A stretch of 64,000 nucleotides of DNA from Agromyces fucosus (GCF_004134865.1 NZ_SDPO01000004.1:421673-485672); one strand, 5' to 3'. Positions 32,301 through 40,005 are shown, counted from the stretch's first letter. Numbers and translations are program-made. The notes: generated by a model not told the origin, from the letters alone.

Positions 32301-33154
32301 TGACCGACCTGAGAGAGATGGACCGCATCGTCGGCGCGGCGCTCGACGAGGACGCCCCGTGGGGCGACCTCACCTCCGAGGTGCTGATCCCGGTGACGGC
32401 CACCGCGACGGCCGAGCTCGTGGCGCGCGAGCCGGGAGTGCTGAGCGGCATCGAGGTCTTCGCCGCGGCCTTCCGCCTCATCGATCCGGCCATCGTCGTC
32501 GAGGCTCTCGCGGTCGACGGCGAGCCGTTCGAGGCGGGCGCGGTGCTCGCCCGCGTGAGCGGTCCGGCCCGCGGCATCCTGCGCGCCGAGCGCGTCGGCC
32601 TCAACCTCGTGCAGCGCATGTCGGGCATCGCGACGCTCACGGCCCGGTACGTCGCGGAGACGGCCGGCACTCGGGCGCGCATCGTCGACACCCGCAAGAC
32701 CACGCCGGGCCTGCGCAGCCTCGAACGCCAGGCCGTGCGCGACGGCGGCGGCCGCAACCACCGCCGTTCGCTCTCCGACGCGGTGATGGCGAAGGACAAT
32801 CACCTCGCCGTGCTGACAGCCGGCGGCCACGACCTCGCGACCGCGCTCCGGGCCGCACGCGAGCGGATGCCCCACACCGCCCACCTCGAGGTCGAGGTCG
32901 ACCGGCTCGACCAGGTCGAGGCGGTGCTCGCGGGCGGGGCCGACACCGTCATGCTCGACAACTTCACTCCCGATGGGCTGCGCGCGGGCGTCGCCCTCAT
33001 CGCGGGCCGGGCGATCGTCGAGGCCTCCGGCGGCGTCTCCCTCGACACGGTGCGCGAGATCGCGGCGACCGGTGTCGACATGATCTCGGTCGGTGCCCTC
33101 ACCCATTCGGTGCGCTCGCTCGACCTCGGCCTCGACGTGACGGTCTCGACGTGA
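32300..33154 (+). CDS. nadC: Nicotinate-nucleotide pyrophosphorylase (carboxylating)
   Basis: A 284-residue quinolinate phosphoribosyltransferase producing nicotinate mononucleotide from quinolinate and PRPP. Visible are EDAPWGDLTSE, GLNLVQRMSGIATLT, the DTRKTTPGLR phosphate/quinolinate motif, GGGRNHRRSLSDAVMAKDNH, LEVEVD and VMLDNF. It overlaps the stop of nadB by one base and the next gene by four bases (GTGA). Confidence 0.95.
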   Translation: MTDLREMDRIVGAALDEDAPWGDLTSEVLIPVTATATAELVAREPGVLSGIEVFAAAFRLIDPAIVVEALAVDGEPFEAGAVLARVSGPARGILRAERVGLNLVQRMSGIATLTARYVAETAGTRARIVDTRKTTPGLRSLERQAVRDGGGRNHRRSLSDAVMAKDNHLAVLTAGGHDLATALRAARERMPHTAHLEVEVDRLDQVEAVLAGGADTVMLDNFTPDGLRAGVALIAGRAIVEASGGVSLDTVREIAATGVDMISVGALTHSVRSLDLGLDVTVST

Positions 33155-34296
33155 TCTTCCTCGACCACGCGGCGACGACGCCCGTGCGCCGAGAGGCGCT
33201 CGAGGCGATGTGGCCGTTCCTCTCGGGCTCGTTCGGCAACCCGTCGAGCCATCATGCGCTGGGCGAGGAGGCGTCCCGCGCCCTCGCCGCGGCTCGCGCG
33301 ACGGTGGCCGCGGTCGTCGGCTGCCGACCCGGCGACGTCGTCTTCACGAGCGGCGGCACCGAGGCCGACAACCTCGCGGTGAAGGGCCTCGCGCTCGCGA
33401 ACCCCCGCGGGCGCCACCTCGTGATCTCCCCGATCGAGCACGAGGCGGTGCTCGAGTCCGCGGCCTTCCTCGCCCGCGTGCACGGCTTCGAGGTCTCCGA
33501 GGTCGCCGTCGACGTGGGCGGCCTCGTCACGCCCGAGGCGCTGAGCCGAGTCATCCGGCCCGACACCGCGCTCGTCTCGGTGCAGCTCGCGAACAACGAG
33601 ATCGGCACGGTGCAGCCGATCGCCGAACTTGCCGCGGTCGCGCACGCCGCCGGGGCCCTCATGCACACCGATGCCGTGCAGGCGGCCGGCTGGCTCCCCC
33701 TCTCACTCGACGTGCTCGGCGTCGACGCCCTCTCGCTCGCCGGTCACAAGGTCGGCGCTCCGAAGGGCACGGGCGCGCTCATCGTGCGCGGACGGCTCCA
33801 AGTCGAGCCGGTGCTGCACGGCGGCGGGCAGGAACGCGGGCGCAGGTCGGGCACCGAGAACGTCGCGGGCGCGGTCGCCTTCGCGACGGCGCTGCGCCTC
33901 GCCGAGGCCGAGCGAGCGGATGCCGCGGCGCACGTCGCCGCACTCGGCTCCGCGTTCACGGCGACGATCGCGGCGACGGTTCCGGGCGCGCAGCCGACGG
34001 GCGATCCCGAGCACCGCCTGCCGGGCACGGTCTCGTTCGTCTTCCCGGGCACCAGCGGCGAGGCCGTGCTCCTCGAGCTCGAGCGCGACGGCATCGTCTG
34101 TTCGAGCGGATCGGCGTGCGCGGCCGGCAGCGACGAGGCCTCCCACGTGCTCACTGCCGTCGGACTGCCGACCGAACTCGCCCAGACAGCGGTGCGTTTC
34201 ACGCTCGGCGCGGAGAACACGGCCGAAGAGCTGGCGGATGCCGCGGCATCCGTCGCTCGTGCCGTGTCTGCGGTGCGCGGTATCGTGGCGACATGA
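33151..34296 (+). CDS. NifS/IscS-like cysteine desulfurase (NAD-operon member)
   Basis: A 381-residue class V PLP enzyme. It starts at GTG (MIFLDHAATTPVRREALEAM) overlapping the nadC stop. The PLP lysine is Lys200 in AGHKVGAPKGTGAL and the sulfur-accepting cysteine is Cys323 in CSSGSACAAGS, so it should be an active desulfurase that releases sulfur from L-cysteine as a protein persulfide. No IscU- or SufU-like scaffold gene adjoins. Its place directly after nadABC suggests that it repairs or builds the NadA 4Fe-4S cluster, as proposed for NadS-type desulfurases in other bacteria; a general IscS role cannot be excluded. Confidence 0.9.
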   Translation: MIFLDHAATTPVRREALEAMWPFLSGSFGNPSSHHALGEEASRALAAARATVAAVVGCRPGDVVFTSGGTEADNLAVKGLALANPRGRHLVISPIEHEAVLESAAFLARVHGFEVSEVAVDVGGLVTPEALSRVIRPDTALVSVQLANNEIGTVQPIAELAAVAHAAGALMHTDAVQAAGWLPLSLDVLGVDALSLAGHKVGAPKGTGALIVRGRLQVEPVLHGGGQERGRRSGTENVAGAVAFATALRLAEAERADAAAHVAALGSAFTATIAATVPGAQPTGDPEHRLPGTVSFVFPGTSGEAVLLELERDGIVCSSGSACAAGSDEASHVLTAVGLPTELAQTAVRFTLGAENTAEELADAAASVARAVSAVRGIVAT

Positions 34297-34421
34297 GCGA
34301 AACACCTGCTGACAAGGCTGACGAGCGGCGCATCGAGAACGAGCTCGCTCCCGAAGAGCAGCTCCTCGAGGGCTGGCTCCCCCGGCCGACTCCCACCGAC
34401 GGCCCGGCTCCGGCTCCGTAA
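34293..34421 (+). CDS. 42-residue acidic microprotein at the end of the NAD operon
   Basis: The frame starts ATG at 34293, overlapping the desulfurase stop (ATGA), and reads MSETPADKADERRIENEL then APEEQLLEGWLPRPTPTDGP and a short APAP end. It is acidic at first and proline-rich later, with one conserved-looking GWLPRP patch. The overlap and good codon usage support translation. I do not recognise a family; function is unknown. Confidence 0.6.
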   Translation: MSETPADKADERRIENELAPEEQLLEGWLPRPTPTDGPAPAP

Positions 34422-34490
34422 GCCGCCCCGCGCGACCGAGTTTCCCAGCAGGCCGGCGCTCGTCGAGAGCGCTCGGTTCCATGCGTTCCG

Positions 34491-34585
34491 ATCGATGTCG
34501 GAATCGGGGAATAGCGAGTCACCCGACGCGGGTTGACCAACGTATTCGACGCAATTCTCCGGCGCAGCCCTGCGCCGACATCGAT
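34491..34585. promoter_or_regulatory. Pair of inverted 11-bp sites upstream of the efflux gene
   Basis: ATCGATGTCGG (34491-34501) recurs as its exact complement CCGACATCGAT at 34575-34585, in the 178-base spacer before the DHA2 transporter gene. Two such sites 84 bases apart could bind a regulator cooperatively. A TTGACC box at 34533-34538 lies between them. Confidence 0.4.
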
Positions 34586-34599
34586 TGGACCAATATTCC

Positions 34600-36120
34600 T
34601 TGACCGAACGCGCCGTTCCTGAACTCCGTGACCTCGAGGTCGCCCCTGCCGGCGACCTCACCATGCACGAGCACTCCGATGTGGAGGCGCTGCACGGCGC
34701 CCGAAACAACCGGGTGATCTGGCTCCTCCTCGCCGCTTCCTTCGTCGTCATCCTCAACGAGACGATCATGGGCGTGGCGATCCCGCACCTCGTCGTCGAC
34801 CTCGGCATCTCCATCTCCCAGGCGCAGTGGCTGACCACCGCGTTCATGCTGACGATGGCCGTCGTCATCCCGATCACCGGCTACCTGCTGCAGCGCTTCG
34901 CGACGCGGCCGATCTTCATCGCCGCCATGAGCCTCTTCTCGACGGGCACGCTCATCGCGGCCATGGCTCCGGGCTTCGAGGTGCTCCTCGTCGGCCGGGT
35001 CGTGCAGGCGAGCGGCACGGCCATCATGATGCCGCTGCTCATGACGACGCTCATGACCCTCGTCGCCCCGAGCGACCGCGGCCGACTCATGGGCCGCGTC
35101 GCGATCGTGATGTCGGTGGCTCCGGCGATCGGCCCGACCATCTCGGGCCTCATCCTGAACTCGCTCTCGTGGCGGTTCATGTTCTGGCTCGTGCTGCCGA
35201 TCGCGCTCGCGATGCTCGTCATCGGCATCCGCCGGGTCGAGAACGTCAGCGAGCCCCGCAAGATCCCGATCGACGTGTTCTCGGTGGTGCTGTCGGCCTT
35301 CGGCTTCGGCGGGCTCGTCTACGGGCTCAGCCAGATCGGCGCCGAGACCGCCGGCAGCAGCTTCGGCGCTGCGCCGATGTGGATCGCCTTCGCTGTCGGC
35401 GCGATCGCCATCGGCGCGTTCATCTGGCGACAGCTGATCCTGCAGAAGCACGACCGGGCGCTGCTCGACCTGCGCACGTTCCTGTCGCGCAACTTCTCGA
35501 TCTCGATCGGCCTCATGACGATCATGATGGCGGCGCTGTTCGGCACGATCATCCTGCTGCCGATCTACCTGCAGAACGTGCTGCACCTCGAGCCGATCAT
35601 GACCGGCCTGCTGCTGCTGCCGGGCGGTCTCACGATGGGCCTGCTCGGTCCGACCGTGGGCCGGCTCTTCGATCGCCTCGGCCCGACGCCGCTGCTCGTA
35701 CCCGGTGCGTTCGTCGTCAGCGGCGTGCTCTGGTCGCTCACGCTCGTGACCGACACGACGTCGCCGTGGTTGCTGCTCGTCGCCCACATCGTGCTGTCGG
35801 CCGGTCTCGCGTTCATGTTCACGCCGCTCTTCACGTCGGCGCTCGGCTCGGTCGACCCGAAGTTCTACTCCCACGGATCCGCGATCGTCGGCACCGTGCA
35901 GCAGGTCGCCGGCGCGGCCGGCACGGCGCTGTTCGTGACGATCATGGCGACGCAGTCGCTGACCGCGACGACGGCCGGCGCAACGGCCGAGGCCGCGGCG
36001 GCGTCCGGCATCCGCTCGGCGTTCATGGTGGGCGCGATCCTCTCGCTCCTGGCGATCGTCGGCGCGTTCTTCGTGCGCAAGCCGGCCGACATGATGGAGG
36101 GCGCCCCGGCGGCGCACTGA
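34600..36120 (+). CDS. Multidrug efflux MFS transporter, DHA2 family
   Basis: About 506 residues with fourteen hydrophobic helices, as in DHA2 (14-TMS) drug:H+ antiporters. The first helix carries LAASFVVILNETIMGVAIPHLV, matching the D/E-x3-VxVALP motif of the family, and motif C-like glycine/proline residues are in APAIGPTISGLIL. The start is uncertain: TTG at 34600 begins an in-frame, GC-rich N-terminal extension, TTG at 34585 adds poor codons, and ATG at 34663 would also leave all helices intact. A terminator follows. No drug or product gene is adjacent to indicate the substrate. Confidence 0.88.
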   Translation: MTERAVPELRDLEVAPAGDLTMHEHSDVEALHGARNNRVIWLLLAASFVVILNETIMGVAIPHLVVDLGISISQAQWLTTAFMLTMAVVIPITGYLLQRFATRPIFIAAMSLFSTGTLIAAMAPGFEVLLVGRVVQASGTAIMMPLLMTTLMTLVAPSDRGRLMGRVAIVMSVAPAIGPTISGLILNSLSWRFMFWLVLPIALAMLVIGIRRVENVSEPRKIPIDVFSVVLSAFGFGGLVYGLSQIGAETAGSSFGAAPMWIAFAVGAIAIGAFIWRQLILQKHDRALLDLRTFLSRNFSISIGLMTIMMAALFGTIILLPIYLQNVLHLEPIMTGLLLLPGGLTMGLLGPTVGRLFDRLGPTPLLVPGAFVVSGVLWSLTLVTDTTSPWLLLVAHIVLSAGLAFMFTPLFTSALGSVDPKFYSHGSAIVGTVQQVAGAAGTALFVTIMATQSLTATTAGATAEAAAASGIRSAFMVGAILSLLAIVGAFFVRKPADMMEGAPAAH

Positions 36121-36132
36121 CCTCCACGCAGT

Positions 36133-36168
36133 ACGAAGGGGGCCCGGCATCTGCCGGGCCCCCCTTCG
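36133..36168. terminator. Strong hairpin terminator after the efflux gene
   Basis: CGAAGGGGGCCCGGCA pairs with TGCCGGGCCCCCCTTCG (one bulged C) around a two-base loop; 12 bases after the transporter stop. Confidence 0.8.
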
Positions 36169-36212
36169 TCGTTCACCGCGTCGGCGTGAACTCCGCCTTC
36201 GCGAACACCAAC

Positions 36213-36360
36213 GTCAGCCGCAGTTCGGGCGGCAGCCGCGCTGCGAGGTGGTCAGCCGCAGTTCGGGCGGCAGCCGCGCTGCGAGGTGGTCAGCCGCAGT
36301 TCGGGCGGCAGCCGCGCTGCGAGGTGTCAGCCGCAGTTCGGGCGGCAGCTGCGCTGCGAG
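36213..36360 (-). repeat. 38-bp tandem repeat, about four copies, derived from the 3' end of the VWA gene
   Basis: Units lie at 36213-36250, 36251-36288, 36289-36325 (one base shorter) and 36326-36360 (the genuine gene end, one C-to-T difference). Each contains the last codons of the VWA gene (S-Q-R-x-C-R-P-N-C-G) plus TGA. There are no spacers between units. The stop in the second unit is exactly 75 bases from the real stop and therefore in frame: reading through the first stop would add 24 residues ending again in SQRGCRPNCG. Confidence 0.92.
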
Positions 36361-38057
36361 AGGGCGTCGACGAGCACCGTGCCGAGGTCTTCGGGCTTCG
36401 AGGCCGAGTACGCGGCTCCCTTCGTCGCCTGCGCGATGCGCTGCATGGCGGCGAGGTCGGTGTCGGGTCCGAAGCCGATCATGATGACGGGCACGGGCTT
36501 GGTGGGGTCGTCGATCTTCGCGAGCTCGGCGAGGAGCGTGTCGAGGTCGATGCCGTTCTCGTCTTCGTTCTTGCCGTCGGTGAAGAGCAGCACCGAGTTG
36601 ACCTTCTCGGGGTCGTACGTCTCGCGCACCCGCTGCACCGCGGCGAGCGTCGTGTCGTAGAGGCCGGTCGCACCGCCGAGCCTGGCAGGCAGCGACTGGA
36701 TGATGCCGGCGATCTCCTGCGAGTGCGCGGCATCGCCGAGCGGTGCGATGGGCGAGAGGTCCTCGTAGTCGAGGTCGCCGTTGCGTGCGGTGGAGAACAC
36801 CCAGACGCCGAGTTCGACTTCGCCCGAGAACTTCTGCATCGCGCCGACGGCGGCCTGCTGGAAGATGTCGATGCGGCGCAGGCCGTTCTCGGCCGGTTCC
36901 TCCATCGATCCCGACACGTCGATCACGGCGAGCATCCGCGAGCGCAGCGTCAGCACCGACCAGGCTCGAAGGATCTCGAGCTGGGCCGCGCCGTCGAGCG
37001 CCGCCGTCGCCGAGGGGGCTTCCGCACCGAGGCCGGTGATGTCGAGCTCGCCGGTGCCGTCGGGCGCCCGGAAGCCGGCGGCCGCCAGCGTCTTCGCGCT
37101 CTCGCGGACCGCGGCCTCGAAGGCGTCGAGCAGTTCGCTGCGCGTCGCGACCGGCGTCTCCGCCGGGGCGGCGTCGGCATCGGCTTCGACGGCCGCATCG
37201 TCTTCGGCCGCGTCGTCAGGCGCCGACATGCTCACGAACGGATAGTCGAGCGACACCGTGCCGTCGACGGGATAGGCGGCGACGAGCGCCTCAGCGGGGT
37301 CGTCGAGGTTGTACGCGGCGACCTGCGCCTCGCTCGTGACGACGACCGCGGGATCTTGGGATGCGCTCACGGTGCCGAACGCGGCACCCGTCGATGCGGG
37401 GATGGACTTGCCGAGCTCGATCATCGCGCCGGCGAACTGTCGCGGGTCGTCGGGCGATGAGTGGCCGCGCAGGGCGAGCAGCCCGGCGAGGCTCGCAGCG
37501 GATGCCTCGGGGTCGGGCAGGATCGTGGGCAGGGTGCCGCCGAGCACTCGGGCCCAGCTCACCGGTTCGGCCGCGAGCTCCGTGGCCTTCGTCGCGGCGC
37601 CTGCGAAGACGACGGGCGACGAGGCGATCGACTCGCGCACGTCGACCTCGGGCGGCGACTGGCCGAGCGAGGTGGCGGTGGCGTTCATGCGGTCGAGCCA
37701 CACGCTCGACTCGGGGATCCAGGCATCGGACTCCTCGCCGCCCGAGGCGACGACGGCGGCGGTGTCGGCCGAGTCCTGCGCGGTGACCTCGGTCGTCACG
37801 CAGAGATCGGAGTTCGCGTCGAACTTCTCGGCGATCTCGGTCAGCGCGGGGGCGATCGACGTATCGGCCACGACGGAGAGCTGCTCGGTCTCGGTGCAAC
37901 CGGCTTCGGCCGACGCGAAGAGGGGGTTCAGGTAGCCGCCGACCCAGAGGAAGACGCCGGATGACACGAGTCCGACGACGACGACTGCACCGATGATGGA
38001 CAGGATGAGTCTGCGGCCCGGCTGCTTCGCCGTTGCCGCTTCACTGTGACGTCCCAC
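36327..38057 (-). CDS. Membrane-anchored substrate-binding-like domain fused to a VWA domain
   Basis: A 576-residue protein. The start at GTG 38057 is preferred because GGAG lies five bases upstream; GTG 38063 is two codons earlier. Residues 15-40 form a membrane anchor. Residues about 55-290 resemble a periplasmic binding protein (LSVVADTSIAPALTEIAEKF, SDAWIPESSVWLDRM, SSPVVFAGAATKATELA). An acidic linker follows, then a von Willebrand A domain from about residue 375 with the MIDAS motif DVSGSM (Asp near 379) and LLFTDGKNEDENG. The C-terminus has a CRPNCG pair of cysteines. This architecture recurs in actinomycetes; ligand unknown. Its 3' end is tandemly duplicated. Confidence 0.85.
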   Translation of the reverse strand: MGRHSEAATAKQPGRRLILSIIGAVVVVGLVSSGVFLWVGGYLNPLFASAEAGCTETEQLSVVADTSIAPALTEIAEKFDANSDLCVTTEVTAQDSADTAAVVASGGEESDAWIPESSVWLDRMNATATSLGQSPPEVDVRESIASSPVVFAGAATKATELAAEPVSWARVLGGTLPTILPDPEASAASLAGLLALRGHSSPDDPRQFAGAMIELGKSIPASTGAAFGTVSASQDPAVVVTSEAQVAAYNLDDPAEALVAAYPVDGTVSLDYPFVSMSAPDDAAEDDAAVEADADAAPAETPVATRSELLDAFEAAVRESAKTLAAAGFRAPDGTGELDITGLGAEAPSATAALDGAAQLEILRAWSVLTLRSRMLAVIDVSGSMEEPAENGLRRIDIFQQAAVGAMQKFSGEVELGVWVFSTARNGDLDYEDLSPIAPLGDAAHSQEIAGIIQSLPARLGGATGLYDTTLAAVQRVRETYDPEKVNSVLLFTDGKNEDENGIDLDTLLAELAKIDDPTKPVPVIMIGFGPDTDLAAMQRIAQATKGAAYSASKPEDLGTVLVDALSQRSCRPNCG

Positions 38058-38323
38058 GGACACTCCAAGCCGACGAGTGGGGGCCTCGTCGAATCCTCAG
38101 TTCGGGTTCCCCAGATCGGGGAGGGATTTGGTTCAGTGTAAGCGACGAGTTGCAAGACGCGAACTTCACTCGGATTCGCCCCGTGTTCACGGGCCATTCG
38201 CGGACCGCGTTCCACCCCGGGCGGTCCGGATCCCCTTGGCGGTGCGGCGGAGTGGTGGGAGCATGGAAGGGAGCCGAACGGTCGCGATCGACGGGCCGGT
38301 GCACGGCTCGACGGGCGCACGAC

Positions 38324-38974
38324 ATGGAGCACTTCAAGGATCGAACCGACGCGGGGCGGCGACTCGCCGCGGCACTCGCGGGCGTCGACCTCGGGCAGCC
38401 GGTGGTGCTCGGCCTGCCTCGCGGCGGAGTGCCGGTCGCGGCACCGATCGCGGCGGCGCTCGGCGCCCCGCTCGACGTGCTCGTCGTGCGCAAGCTCGGG
38501 GTCCCCGGACAACCCGAAGTGGCGATGGGCGCGATCGGCGAACAGGGCGCTCGAGTGCTGAACGACGACATCGTCGACTCCGTGTTCGTCTCCCCCGGGG
38601 AACTGCGCGACATCGAACGCGTCGAGCGGGCCGAACTCGACGCGCGGGTCGCCCGGTTCCGAGGCGGCGAGCCGCCGATCTCACTCGAGGGCCGCACGGC
38701 GGTGATCGTCGACGACGGCGTCGCGACGGGCGCCACCGCACGAGTCGCGGCGGTCGTCGCGAAAGCCCGCGGGGCCACTCGAGTGGTGCTCGCCGTTCCG
38801 GTCGGTGCGTCCGACTCGATCGGATCGCTCGCCGCCGACCCGGCGGTCGACGAGATCCTCTGCCTGTCGGTGCCGCCGGGTTTCATGGCCGTCGGCATGC
38901 ACTACCTCGACTTCGCGCAGACCACCGACGCCCAGGTGGCCGAGCTCCTGTCGGCGGCGCGGGCCGGGGACTGA
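38324..38974 (+). CDS. Type I phosphoribosyltransferase-domain protein
   Basis: A 216-residue protein starting MEHFKDRTDAGRRLAAAL. GLPRGGVPVAAPIA and the PRPP-binding loop AVIVDDGVATGATARVA identify a PRTase fold; VRKLGVPGQPEVAMGAIGE is typical of the stand-alone COG1926-type proteins, which are often fused to or found near dienelactone hydrolases. Substrate is unknown. The ATG has no good ribosome site, so the start is moderately certain. It diverges from the VWA gene with a 266-base spacer in which I see no further gene. Confidence 0.85.
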   Translation: MEHFKDRTDAGRRLAAALAGVDLGQPVVLGLPRGGVPVAAPIAAALGAPLDVLVVRKLGVPGQPEVAMGAIGEQGARVLNDDIVDSVFVSPGELRDIERVERAELDARVARFRGGEPPISLEGRTAVIVDDGVATGATARVAAVVAKARGATRVVLAVPVGASDSIGSLAADPAVDEILCLSVPPGFMAVGMHYLDFAQTTDAQVAELLSAARAGD

Positions 38975-39023
38975 GGCGAGGCGAACGGGTCGGCGGCCGA
39001 GCCTGTCGCGGCTGGCGCCCGTC

Positions 39024-39863
39024 TCAGCTCGGCCCGTGTCCGCCTGCGCGATCGGCGCCGCGCACCCCGATCACGACGGTCGCGTCGGCCTCGTCATCGT
39101 GCAGGATCCGAGCAGCGAGGCCGCCCTGCTCGAAGAATGCGGCGGCGATGGGAGCCTGACGCACGCTCGTCTCGATCAACAGCGCACCCCCGGGAGCGAG
39201 CCACGAGCGAGCGGATGCCGCGACCCGGCGATGCACGTCGAGCCCGTCTCCGCCGCCATCGAGGGCCATGCGGGCCTCATGGTCGCGCGCCTCGGGCGGC
39301 ATCGTGGCGATCGCCTCGCTCGGCACGTACGGGGCATTGACGGCGAGCACGTCGACGCGGCCCCGCAGTTCGGCGGGCAGCGCGTCGTAGAGATCGCCCT
39401 CGAAGACGAGCCCGCCGATCGGTTCGAGGTTCAGCCGCGCCGCCTGCACCGCCACGGGGTCGAGATCGGCCGCGACGAGGTGCAGCGGCCCGGCGGCATC
39501 CGCGATCGCCGCACCGATGGCGCCGACGCCGCAGCAGATGTCGACCACGACAGGGGGGTGCTCGGAGCCGACCGGCGCGGTCTCGGCGGCGCGCTTCGCG
39601 AGGCTCGCAGCTTCTGCTGCCAGGAACTCGGTACGGCGCCTCGGCACGAAGACACCGGGCAGCACGCGCATGCGGAGGCCCGCGAACTCCGCCCAGCCGA
39701 GCACCTGCTCGAGGGGTTCGCCGGTGACACGGCGCTCGACCAGCTCCTCGAGTTCGGCACCCGTTGCGCCTGTCTCGAGCAGCAGGGCCGCCTCGTCCTC
39801 GGCGAACACGCATCCGGCGGTGCGCAGGCGGGCCACGATCTCGATTCCAGTCTCTGTGGTCAT
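39024..39863 (-). CDS. HemK/PrmC-related protein N5-glutamine methyltransferase
   Basis: A 279-residue protein with an N-terminal helical domain (EPLEQVLGWAEFAGLRMRV, FVPRRRTEFLA) and a class I methyltransferase domain (VVDICCGVGAIGAAIADAA). The catalytic NPPY motif of PrmC is N176-A-P-Y179 here (AVNAPYVPSEA). That matches a PrmC-related subfamily; the true release-factor methylase PrmC is normally NPPY. The substrate is therefore uncertain. GTG at 39866 or ATG at 39863 may start it; TACGAT at 39872-39877 suggests a leaderless transcript. It is divergent from the trp leader. Confidence 0.85.
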   Translation of the reverse strand: MTTETGIEIVARLRTAGCVFAEDEAALLLETGATGAELEELVERRVTGEPLEQVLGWAEFAGLRMRVLPGVFVPRRRTEFLAAEAASLAKRAAETAPVGSEHPPVVVDICCGVGAIGAAIADAAGPLHLVAADLDPVAVQAARLNLEPIGGLVFEGDLYDALPAELRGRVDVLAVNAPYVPSEAIATMPPEARDHEARMALDGGGDGLDVHRRVAASARSWLAPGGALLIETSVRQAPIAAAFFEQGGLAARILHDDEADATVVIGVRGADRAGGHGPS

Positions 39864-39871
39864 CACTCGGA

Positions 39872-39912
39872 ATCGTATCGGCGCGCCGTCCGGGCGGAGC
39901 CGATGCTAGAGT
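39872..39912. promoter_or_regulatory. Divergent leaderless promoters for the HemK-like gene and trp leader
   Basis: TACGAT (39872-39877, minus strand) lies five to eight bases before the HemK-like start. TAGAGT (39907-39912, plus strand) lies seven bases before the trp leader ATG. Both fit TANNNT, and the transcripts would begin at or next to the start codons. Confidence 0.6.
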
Positions 39913-39919
39913 CCTCGAC

Positions 39920-39958
39920 ATGACCTCGTCGAACCAGAACTGGTGGCCCGCCTCCTAG
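39920..39958 (+). CDS. trpL: trp leader peptide MTSSNQNWWPAS
   Basis: A 12-codon frame ATG to TAG with two adjacent Trp codons at 39941-39946. It lies before a Rho-independent terminator and an anthranilate-synthase-type gene. A -10 box seven bases upstream suggests leaderless translation. Ribosome stalling at the Trp codons when charged tRNA-Trp is scarce would control the downstream hairpins. Confidence 0.9.
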   Translation: MTSSNQNWWPAS

Positions 39959-40005
39959 GCGGCCACGCGTTTCGACGTACTTTGACCGCCCGAGGGCGGT
40001 CTTTT
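39941..40005 (+). promoter_or_regulatory. Trp transcription attenuator
   Basis: Hairpin 1 (39943-39966, one bulged C) pairs the Trp-codon region with AGGCGGCCAC. The terminator hairpin is GACCGCC-loop-GGCGGTC at 39984-40001 followed by TTTT. The GGCGG at 39958-39962 can instead pair with CCGCC at 39986-39990, forming an antiterminator that breaks both. Stalling on the Trp codons would free the GGCGG strand and allow readthrough into the synthase gene at 40051. Confidence 0.88.

Noticed and set aside
36213..36360. CRISPR array
   Set aside because: Repeat units abut directly without spacers, copies contain coding sequence and a stop codon, and no cas gene is present.
34827..37460. An 877-codon plus-strand frame spanning the efflux gene and the VWA gene
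   Set aside because: It runs through a strong terminator and the tandem repeats and is out of frame with the transporter; only shadow composition is visible.
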